Assembly: GCA_029251065.1 (NCBI GenBank)
Contig: JAQXEB010000174.1
Coordinates: 1 to 5,262, forward strand
Source: Luminiphilus sp.
GTDB taxonomy: Bacteria; Pseudomonadota; Gammaproteobacteria; Pseudomonadales; Halieaceae
Length of the DNA: 5,262 bases
Direction: 5' to 3'
The notes below the pieces were generated by a model. The model searched no databases. It was not told where the DNA came from and saw only the letters and a program-made list of their open reading frames with translations. The stretch's first letter is position 1. Every line of letters starts with the position of its first letter. A program made the translations under genes and the position numbers. Below are positions 1 through 4,439 of this stretch, piece after piece.

Positions 1-98
1 GCCTCGAGGCTGCGCAGGGGGTTCGACGTTAAGCGCCACACGTCACGAGGTGCACGCTCACCCGGATAATCATCCATTCGAATCTGTTGTGTCTTCAT
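1..98 (-). CDS. 5' end of an unidentified gene, cut by the left window edge
   Basis: Reading leftward from an ATG at 98, the frame stays open for 32 complete codons to the window edge. The visible N-terminus begins MKTQQIRMDDYPGERAP and continues as a charged, soluble-looking stretch with no signal peptide or membrane segment. I do not recognise the family. Support for a real gene comes from the candidate promoter upstream at 129-156 and from the lack of any other explanation for this stretch. A clear Shine-Dalgarno sequence is missing; the bases before the ATG are pyrimidine-rich. The gene lies downstream of the RIO kinase on the same strand, 172 bases away, so it probably has its own transcription start. 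With only 32 codons visible, a chance open frame remains possible. Confidence 0.42.
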   Translation of the reverse strand, partial: MKTQQIRMDDYPGERAPRDVWRLTSNPLRSLE

Positions 99-113
99 GA
101 AAAAGGCTTAATT

Positions 114-128
114 GGCATAAGATATGCC
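114..128. promoter_or_regulatory. palindrome GGCATA-N3-TATGCC at the predicted transcription start
   Basis: A perfect inverted repeat with 6-bp arms (114-119 and 123-128) around a 3-base centre AGA. It begins directly beside the candidate -10 box at 129-134 and covers the predicted start of transcription near 122. That is a typical place for a repressor operator. It could instead form a small hairpin at the 5' end of the leader RNA. No specific regulator can be named. Confidence 0.3.
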
Positions 129-156
129 ATAATACACCCAGTGCAACAAAGGACAA
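129..156 (-). promoter_or_regulatory. candidate sigma70-type promoter for the leftward edge gene
   Basis: Read on the minus strand, TTGTCC (151-156) and TATTAT (129-134) are separated by 16 bases. They match the -35 and -10 consensus at 4 of 6 and 5 of 6 positions. Transcription would start near position 122, giving a leader of about 24 bases before the ATG at 98. The position fits well, but this is inference from consensus matching only. Confidence 0.4.
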
Positions 157-270
157 ACGTCTACCCCGTATCGCGCGCTCCACAAAAACGGACATGGAGT
201 TATTGAAGGGCTCGGTAAAGCGCCGTTACTGTGCGGCTGGAGATGCTGCAACGCCAAAACGGCACCTGCG

Positions 271-1131
271 CTATTCGCCTGATTCGTCCGCGCTGCGTAC
301 TCGCGCCTCGCGATCTTCCTCTTCTTGCAAGGCCGCTTCGATCTCACGCAACACACCGTCAACATCGGCGTCGACTTCATCACTGACAAACTCGCCCGTG
401 AGCTGGCTATCCGGGTGCAGTTCTCCCGCTTCGTAAAGGCTCCACAACTCCTTTGCGTATTGGGTGTTAAGAAGCTCAGGCGCGAAAAGGCCGTAGTACC
501 CCACGATGTTATTAACGTCTCGCTCCAGCATTGACTTAGCGTGGTTATTCGCGGCCGCATCGACGGCTTGTGGTAAATCGATAATCACCGGACCGTAGTC
601 GTCAACCAGCACATTGAACTCCGACAAATCACCATGCACCAAACCTGCACACAGCATTTTGACGACATAGCTCATCATGACGTCGTTGTCTTGCAGTGCC
701 TGTTCGTGGGTCAATATAACGTCGTTCAAGCGTGGAGCGACCTCGCCATCCTCGGTCGTCACCAACTCCATAAGCAACACACCGTCAAAGCATCCAAAGG
801 GCGTCGGCACACGAACACCTGCGCTGTCCAGCTTGTAGAGGGCATCGACTTCGGCATTGTGCCACGCCTCCTCCTGCTGCTTTCGCCCGTAACGAGACCC
901 CTTTTCCATCGCACGCTGACGTCTGGAGTTACGTCCCTTCCGCCCTTCTTGGTACTCCACCGCCTGCTTAAAACTGCGCTTCGCAGCTTCTTTGTAGACT
1001 TTGGCACAGCGAATCTCGTCACCGCATCGAACGACATAAACGGTGGCTTCCTTTCCGCTCATGAGCTGGCGCAAGACCTCGTCAACGACGCCATCTTCAA
1101 CCAGTGGAATAATACGCTTAGGAATTTTCAT
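271..1131 (-). CDS. RIO1-like atypical serine protein kinase
   Basis: A complete 286-residue protein of the RIO kinase family. It should transfer phosphate from ATP to serine residues, or act as an ATPase as RIO proteins do in archaea and eukaryotes, where they serve in late ribosome small-subunit maturation. The bacterial role is not established. Visible motifs are the nucleotide loop SGKEA (25-29), catalytic lysine K44 in KVYK, the catalytic loop HGDLSEFN (166-173, with D168 and N173), the metal-binding IIDLPQAVD (183-191, D185) and the conserved ERDVNN (203-208). The insert at about 60-90 is rich in Arg, Lys and Glu, as is common in RIO1-type proteins. The C-terminus from about 250 is strongly acidic and likely helical or disordered. 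The start ATG at 1131 gives a full-length N-terminus; its ribosome site is weak (GAG only). It is divergent from the small-gene pair at 1463. No strong terminator follows the stop at 271. Confidence 0.95.
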   Translation of the reverse strand: MKIPKRIIPLVEDGVVDEVLRQLMSGKEATVYVVRCGDEIRCAKVYKEAAKRSFKQAVEYQEGRKGRNSRRQRAMEKGSRYGRKQQEEAWHNAEVDALYKLDSAGVRVPTPFGCFDGVLLMELVTTEDGEVAPRLNDVILTHEQALQDNDVMMSYVVKMLCAGLVHGDLSEFNVLVDDYGPVIIDLPQAVDAAANNHAKSMLERDVNNIVGYYGLFAPELLNTQYAKELWSLYEAGELHPDSQLTGEFVSDEVDADVDGVLREIEAALQEEEDREARVRSADESGE

Positions 1132-1160
1132 AGGCTCGTTATACAGGAGCGAAGGCTCGT
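1132..1160 (-). repeat. direct repeat of ACGAGCCT just before the RIO kinase start
   Basis: Two perfect copies of an 8-base word, at 1132-1139 and 1153-1160, are spaced 21 bp apart (about two helical turns). The nearer copy touches the ATG of the RIO kinase and supplies the only purines (GAG) that could serve as a ribosome site. It may be a regulator or RNA-binding site, or coincidence. Confidence 0.35.
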
Positions 1161-1192
1161 GTGGGTAAGATGGGGAAAAATACGACTACAGA

Positions 1193-1224
1193 ATTTTAAA
1201 GGTAGGCGCTCGTATTGCAGCGCC
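1193..1224 (-). promoter_or_regulatory. candidate promoter with overlapping inverted repeat upstream of the RIO kinase
   Basis: On the minus strand, CTGCAA (1215-1220) and TAAAAT (1193-1198) are 16 bases apart. The -10 matches consensus at 5 of 6 positions, the -35 at only 3 of 6. A perfect inverted repeat, GGCGCT at 1205-1210 and AGCGCC at 1219-1224 with an 8-base spacer, covers the -35 box and the spacer, where a repressor or activator could act. The resulting leader would be roughly 60 bases. The inverted repeat is certain; its role and the promoter are inferred. Confidence 0.3.
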
Positions 1225-1412
1225 GCTTCGATTGAGCCGGACTCAGGAACGATCGAATCTTAAGTGTGATGCATTCTATCCTATGGATTCGCCATCCACC
1301 CTCTGACACCCAATCCTGCTTCTGACCCTCGGTTTGTGCATCACCGTTCTTCAAGGGGTTGTCATTTTCTAACACTAAGGAGTTAGGCATATTTTGTCGC
1401 ATTTTAAATTGC

Positions 1413-1429
1413 ATATTGCAAAGCAATAT
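1413..1429. promoter_or_regulatory. perfect inverted repeat ATATTGC-AAA-GCAATAT, candidate operator
   Basis: Seven-base arms at 1413-1419 and 1423-1429 surround a 3-base centre and match perfectly. The right arm overlaps a -10-like TATAAA at 1427-1432; no good -35 lies at the right distance (closest is TTTAAA at 1403-1408). A start of transcription near 1440 would leave a leader of about 20 bases before the ATG at 1463. The arrangement resembles a repressor operator laid over a promoter. If translation instead began at the TTG at 1394, the palindrome would lie inside the gene. Confidence 0.4.
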
Positions 1430-1462
1430 AAAATTCACATCATGATGACAGGGGCCTTCGAC

Positions 1463-1729
1463 ATGTTTACACACTCCACCTACAAAGAGATCGTTCTCGC
1501 CGCCATATTGACGGTGGCTTGTTTTCATATCAGTGACGTCAACGCTCAATGCTGTAATACGGAGCTCCATTTCGGCGTACTGACTGACCCTGCTCACTCA
1601 GGGAAAATCAATAACGATCGGGCGACTCGAAACAACACCCCAAAATGGGATAACGATAGAGACTGGGGGCTTTCGCCGAGACTGATCAACCCTAACCCTC
1701 CTAAGCATTTCAGCAACAAGCATAGGTGA
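1463..1729 (+). CDS. small predicted exported protein of unknown function
   Basis: An 88-residue frame of unknown family. The N-terminus looks like a Sec signal peptide: a polar start (MFTHSTYKE), a hydrophobic core from about residue 10 to 23, then a likely cleavage site SDVNA|Q near residue 28. The mature part would be about 60 residues, begins QCC and is polar and rich in Asn, Asp, Lys and Pro, with no domain that I know. The ATG at 1463 is preferred because AGGGG (1450-1454) lies 8 bases upstream and because it gives a compact signal peptide. In-frame alternatives are ATG at 1442 and TTG at 1394, the latter 11 bases after AAGGAG (1377-1382), which would make 111 residues. Its stop overlaps the start of the next gene (GTGA), so the two are probably translated together. 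It could also be a chance frame. Confidence 0.55.
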   Translation: MFTHSTYKEIVLAAILTVACFHISDVNAQCCNTELHFGVLTDPAHSGKINNDRATRNNTPKWDNDRDWGLSPRLINPNPPKHFSNKHR

Positions 1730-2007
1730 TCGGGCAAGTGATAGGGTTTTGGACCATAGTGTTTGAGGTCATTGTCGGCACCTTTATTATTTTATTTCTG
1801 GCAGGCTATGTGATCGATCAAGCACGCCAAAGAGCCCAGTTACGAAAAGACATGGAGGATTGGTCGATTAAGAAGCTGCTCGCCTACACCAAAGTCGTAG
1901 AGGGTAATGACAGTGTGGTGCTTCGTGAACATGCCTTCCGCGTCGCTCAACGCAAACAGTACAAACAACACCTTGATCATGTCGCGGAGCGAGGTAAGTC
2001 AGTTTAA
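1726..2007 (+). CDS. small single-pass membrane protein of unknown function
   Basis: A 93-residue protein that I do not recognise. Residues about 5-29 form one strongly hydrophobic membrane segment (WTIVFEVIVGTFIILFLAGY). The rest is a highly charged, probably helical cytoplasmic tail rich in Arg, Lys, Gln and Glu. The start is a GTG at 1726 whose bases overlap the stop of the preceding gene in the four-base junction GTGA, which suggests translational coupling; no independent Shine-Dalgarno site is visible. A second in-frame GTG lies at 1738. The stop is directly followed by an A-tract and hairpin at 2005-2040. Together with the exported partner it may form a small envelope system, but nothing in the sequence names a function. 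Confidence 0.65.
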   Translation: MIGQVIGFWTIVFEVIVGTFIILFLAGYVIDQARQRAQLRKDMEDWSIKKLLAYTKVVEGNDSVVLREHAFRVAQRKQYKQHLDHVAERGKSV

Positions 2008-2040
2008 AAAAAACGCCCTCGCGAACACGTAACGCGAGGG
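2005..2040 (-). terminator. strong intrinsic terminator, minus-strand direction
   Basis: The arms CCCTCGCG (2016-2023) and CGCGAGGG (2033-2040) form a perfect GC-rich 8-bp stem with a 9-base loop. On the minus strand the stem is followed within two bases by eight T residues (positions 2013 to 2005 or so on the plus strand as A). On the plus strand no T-tract follows, so it is a poor terminator for the genes to its left. It would end a leftward transcript and shield the 3' end of the gene at 1726-2007. Confidence 0.7.
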
Positions 2041-2042
2041 AA

Positions 2043-2094
2043 GCAAAGTCCTCTGAGCATCACATGACACACACCGAAACCGTGCTGACTTTGC
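2043..2094. other. long-range inverted repeat, possible structured RNA
   Basis: GCAAAGTC (2043-2050) pairs perfectly with GACTTTGC (2087-2094). After a five-base one-sided bulge, AGCA (2056-2059) can pair with TGCT (2083-2086), extending the stem inward. On the minus strand this structure sits immediately 5' of the terminator at 2005-2040, the layout of a small RNA: a structured body followed by a terminator hairpin. No known RNA family is recognised, and no confident promoter lies just upstream. Confidence 0.35.
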
Positions 2095-2128
2095 GCCTAT
2101 TGAGGTCGTCGTTCGCTACATTTCAATG

Positions 2129-2160
2129 AAAAAAAACCGAGAATGACTCGATCGCTCGGT
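2129..2160 (-). terminator. second intrinsic terminator, minus-strand direction
   Basis: The 6-bp stem ACCGAG (2136-2141) with CTCGGT (2155-2160) encloses 13 bases. On the minus strand it is followed by eight T residues (plus-strand A at 2129-2136, the last base shared with the stem). On the plus strand no T-tract follows. It is weaker than the one at 2005-2040 but has the same direction. Confidence 0.5.
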
Positions 2161-2189
2161 ACACCGCTTCCAGCCACTTCGCCAATTTC

Positions 2190-2214
2190 CAACACTAAGC
2201 CTCAACACTAAGCC
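2190..2214. repeat. 13-bp tandem repeat, CAACACTAAGCC twice
   Basis: Two perfect 12-base copies lie at 2190-2201 and 2203-2214 with a period of 13. The core AACACTAAG also occurs at 1371-1379, upstream of the small-gene pair. There the flanking 12 bases to the left also resemble those of the first copy here, giving 17 matches of 21 (1359-1379 against 2179-2199). It could be a regulator site, or the antisense strand could pair with the leader of the small-gene mRNA. Confidence 0.45.
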
Positions 2215-2241
2215 CCAAACATAATCAGCATCGATAGAGGT

Positions 2242-2277
2242 AAAAAAGCTCAGTGTGCGAATCGTTAGCGGGCTTTT
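2242..2277 (-). terminator. weak third terminator-like hairpin, possibly bidirectional
   Basis: AAAAGCTC (2244-2251) can pair with GGGCTTTT (2270-2277), including one G-U pair, across an 18-base loop. It has a six-base A-tract on the left, which reads as TTTTTT on the minus strand, and four T residues on the right. The large loop and A-T-rich base make this a weak candidate in either direction. Confidence 0.3.
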
Positions 2278-2304
2278 GCTAGATAGTAGCTCTCAAAGTA
2301 TTAA
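2276..2304 (+). promoter_or_regulatory. candidate promoter for the small membrane protein and MlrC-like gene
   Basis: TTGCTA (2276-2281) and TATTAA (2299-2304) are 17 bases apart, each matching consensus at 4 of 6 positions. The leader to the ATG at 2452 would be about 140 bases. It is the best-spaced candidate upstream of this gene pair, but the match is modest. Confidence 0.25.
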
Positions 2305-2451
2305 TGATGCTAAAAATCAATTTCTTAGAAAAATGTATCGCTCCACCTAGCGACTTTTACCCCAATAAAGAGGAGGCTTATCAGTCTGTCTCCCCTGACT
2401 ATTTTCTGTGGGTTAACATGGCCTAGGTATTTAGCCAGAGGGCGAAAAGCT

Positions 2452-2631
2452 ATGGGGATTTACGTGTTACTGACGCTGATGTCAGCGGGCATCGGTGCTG
2501 CGCTCGGAGCAACCTTAAATCGCGTGACTCAGGGTGCTTTACTTGGCTTACTTTTGGGACCAATTGGCTGGATTGTTCTTTTTCTTTTACCGCGAGTACC
2601 GCGAGAAAAAGCCCCGCCAAATGCTCCGTGA
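2452..2631 (+). CDS. 59-residue small membrane protein
   Basis: A short frame of unassigned function encoding two hydrophobic stretches, residues about 3-22 (rich in Gly, Ala and Leu) and about 28-47. The second contains GLLLGPIGWIVLFLLP, a glycine-rich pattern typical of many small bacterial membrane proteins that often carry a short polar tail. The tail here is proline-rich and basic (PRVPREKAPPNAP). The ATG at 2452 is chosen because AGAGGG (2437-2442) lies 9 bases upstream. The frame is open further upstream to 2329 without another standard start; a CTG at 2386 lies 9 bases after a perfect AGGAGG, so an unusual longer form of 81 residues cannot be excluded. It is followed after 30 bases by the MlrC-like gene on the same strand, and the two are probably co-transcribed. 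Confidence 0.65.
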   Translation: MGIYVLLTLMSAGIGAALGATLNRVTQGALLGLLLGPIGWIVLFLLPRVPREKAPPNAP

Positions 2632-2661
2632 TTCGGTATCGCAACAGCTAGGGGATCGGTC

Positions 2662-4212
2662 ATGACCATCACTCGAATGTTCCTACTACTCAGTACCCTC
2701 ATCACCTCGCCTGCCCTATCGAGCGAAGAGACTCGCTTGAACGTAGCTGTGATTGCCTATTCTCAGGAAACCTGCACGTTTTGTCCGGGCGGCGATTCGG
2801 AAATTAAGGACCGCACATGGCGGGTCCCGTTTGTCGCTGGACACGATCTGACTGCAAGAAGTACAGGGTTTGTGGGGGGATTTATGCATGCGGCAAGCGA
2901 GTATGCCGACGTTGCAGTTGTTGGAATTAATTCGCCAGACAGTGTGTACGGAGGCTCCTCCAGGAGCTGGGAAAGCCAAGAGAGCTTTGAGCACTTCATG
3001 GCGATTATTCTTGATGATCTTAGAGCAAAAATGCCCATAGACGGCGTGTATTTATCCCTTCATGGCGCCATGGCAGTACGCGGCATACCGCGCCCCGAAG
3101 CTGAAATTGCCCGTCGGGTCAGACAGGTTGTCGGCCCAAATGTCCCTATCGCAGGCTCCTTTGATTTGCACGGTAACGAGGATGAACAGTTCTTGCAGTG
3201 GGCGAACGCGGCTTTTGTGACGAAGCGATACCCACACTATGACGCTTTTTTACAAGGAACACGCTCCGCTCGGTATTTATATCGATCTATGCGGGGGCTC
3301 TATACGGCCACTAGTGCGACGCGTAAGCCGCCCGTCGTGACGGCAAGCGTACTTCAGTGGACGGGTCAGTCGCCTTCAATGGACATTATGGAGCGTGCCC
3401 GGCGTTGGGAAGCGCGCGAGACCGACGCCTTCGTCAGCGTGTTTTATGGATTCCCCTGGTCTGATGTTCCCGATATCGGTGCGACAGTCCACGTGATCAC
3501 CAACGATGATCAGGCGCTCGCTGACCGGATTGCCGACGACATGTCTGACTACATATGGCGCATGCGCAGTGGCTTTGCCAGTGGCGAATTCCCCATGCCG
3601 AGTGAGGCTGCAAAACGGACAATTCAAGCCGTTAGTGCAGGTGATGTACCGGTGGTATTGGGTGATTACTCAGACAGACCGGGCGACGCCACATGGATTT
3701 TGAAAGCACTCCTCAAAAATAACGTCAGCAAACTGATGTACGCGGCACTTCGCGATGAGTCGGCACTGGAGGCACTCAAAGCGAGTGGCGCCAAACCAGG
3801 GGATAAATTTGACCGCGAAGTCGGTGGCTTTAGTGGCGAACAAGCGGGTACGCCGGTGCGTATTACGGGGACAGTAAAGTACTTTGGTGAGGGCTGGGGC
3901 TTCGATCACATTGCAGTCATCGAATTCGGAAATCAAAACGTGCTGTTTCTCGTGCCGACCTACGTTCAGATTCGGACGACAGAACCGCTGTTCATTGCCA
4001 ATCTAAATCCAGATGACTACGACGTTTTTGTCGTGAAATCACGTGTCCACTTTCGTCGAGGATTCGATGAAACCGGCTACGCTAAAACAATTATGGTGGT
4101 CGATGCGCCTGGAGACTGGTTTGGAACAACGCGCCTTAATGCGCTGGATTACCAATACGCGCCGATCGACAGGCTTTACCCGTTCCAAGACCAATCAGCG
4201 AAGAGTCACTAG
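2662..4212 (+). CDS. exported MlrC-like (M81 family) metallohydrolase
   Basis: A 516-residue protein of the MlrC family, named for the microcystinase-pathway enzyme that breaks down linearised microcystin fragments; most relatives have unknown substrates and are predicted zinc hydrolases of peptides or amides. Family marks are ETCTFCP (36-42, usually ETNTF.P), SLHGAM (132-137), DLHGN (168-172), YPHYD (190-194), the GFPWSDVPDIGATV stretch (263-276), and the C-terminal-domain KSRVHFRRGF (459-468). E36, D168 and H170 are candidate metal ligands by family analogy. The loop at 335-342, DYSDRPGD, replaces the glycine-rich DNPGGG.PGD seen in many relatives. Residues 1-21 look like a Sec signal peptide (hydrophobic MFLLLSTLITSPA, cleavage near ALS|SE), so the enzyme likely acts in the periplasm, unlike most family members. 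The ATG at 2662 has AGGGGA (2650-2655) 6 bases upstream. The substrate is unknown. Confidence 0.93.
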   Translation: MTITRMFLLLSTLITSPALSSEETRLNVAVIAYSQETCTFCPGGDSEIKDRTWRVPFVAGHDLTARSTGFVGGFMHAASEYADVAVVGINSPDSVYGGSSRSWESQESFEHFMAIILDDLRAKMPIDGVYLSLHGAMAVRGIPRPEAEIARRVRQVVGPNVPIAGSFDLHGNEDEQFLQWANAAFVTKRYPHYDAFLQGTRSARYLYRSMRGLYTATSATRKPPVVTASVLQWTGQSPSMDIMERARRWEARETDAFVSVFYGFPWSDVPDIGATVHVITNDDQALADRIADDMSDYIWRMRSGFASGEFPMPSEAAKRTIQAVSAGDVPVVLGDYSDRPGDATWILKALLKNNVSKLMYAALRDESALEALKASGAKPGDKFDREVGGFSGEQAGTPVRITGTVKYFGEGWGFDHIAVIEFGNQNVLFLVPTYVQIRTTEPLFIANLNPDDYDVFVVKSRVHFRRGFDETGYAKTIMVVDAPGDWFGTTRLNALDYQYAPIDRLYPFQDQSAKSH

Positions 4213-4439
4213 CGCGTTTAGAGCAGTCGCCGGAAAGCAGCATCGCATCGCCGTCATGGTGGACGTCACGCCACTCAATAATGCAATGACCCTAAGTATG
4301 GTCTATAAAATGATCGCTGCCACGAGCAACCTTTAAACGCATCAACACGCTGGTAATATTTGACCCGGCAGCGTTCGAAACAGGTCGGGCCATTATCCGA
4401 AACGAGTCGGGGCATTACAGGACGTTAGAGCGCCCTACT
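4213..4439. other. 227-base gap between convergent genes
   Basis: No coding sequence is convincing here. A plus-strand frame running from inside the MlrC-like gene to 4336 is an out-of-frame shadow, and no strong terminator with a T-tract is seen for either convergent gene. A 6-bp inverted repeat ACGCTG (4347-4352) and CAGCGT (4369-4374) with a 16-base loop is the best hairpin, without a T-tract. The direct repeat at 4376-4417 is listed separately. Confidence 0.5.
4376..4417. repeat. imperfect direct repeat, two 20-base units with 22-bp period
   Basis: The units at 4376-4395 and 4398-4417 match at 17 of 20 positions. Both begin CGAAAC, share GTCGGG and end CATTA. The 22-bp period is about two helical turns, so both units face the same side of the DNA. 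They lie between the 3' ends of two convergent genes, where a promoter-type regulator site would be unusual. No third copy was found nearby. Confidence 0.55.

Larger units (their letters stand above)
2008..2451. other. 444-base stretch with no protein gene; candidate small-RNA region
   Basis: Neither strand shows a convincing protein gene. On the minus strand a frame is open from 2292 to a stop at 2116, but its only usual start codon is a GTG at 2208 giving 30 residues, and it runs through the T-tract of a terminator. What the stretch does contain is three leftward terminator-like hairpins, a long-range stem and a 13-bp tandem repeat, annotated separately. A perfect AGGAGG lies at 2371-2376 with no ATG, GTG or TTG start at a usable distance. 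Confidence 0.5.

Noticed and set aside
108..560. Minus-strand open frame of 150 codons overlapping the end of the RIO kinase
   Set aside because: It overlaps the kinase gene in another frame for more than half its length, has no family features and a Ser, Thr and Arg-rich composition typical of an out-of-frame reading.
634..1263. Plus-strand open frame of 209 codons opposite the RIO kinase
   Set aside because: It is antisense to a gene with every kinase motif intact and shows no recognisable domain; a shadow frame.
1196..1597. Minus-strand open frame of 133 codons opposite the small exported protein
   Set aside because: It covers the divergent control region, has no recognised motif and lacks a good ribosome site. 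The plus-strand frame has a signal peptide, a ribosome site and an overlapping partner. It remains the main rival if the plus-strand frame proves false.
2116..2208. Minus-strand 30-residue frame with a GTG start
   Set aside because: Its last third is encoded by a terminator stem and T-tract, the start is weak, and the composition (many Arg, Ser, Phe) gives no sign of a protein.
2450..2644. Minus-strand open frame of 64 codons
   Set aside because: It lies opposite the 59-residue membrane protein, which has a ribosome site, a membrane-type pattern and a sensible place in an operon.
4043..4336. Plus-strand open frame of 97 codons at the end of the MlrC-like gene
   Set aside because: More than half lies inside the hydrolase gene in a different frame; the remaining part has no ribosome site or motif.
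4347..4374. Possible terminator between the convergent genes
   Set aside because: The 6-bp stem has a 16-base loop and no T-tract on either strand, so it is not a credible intrinsic terminator.
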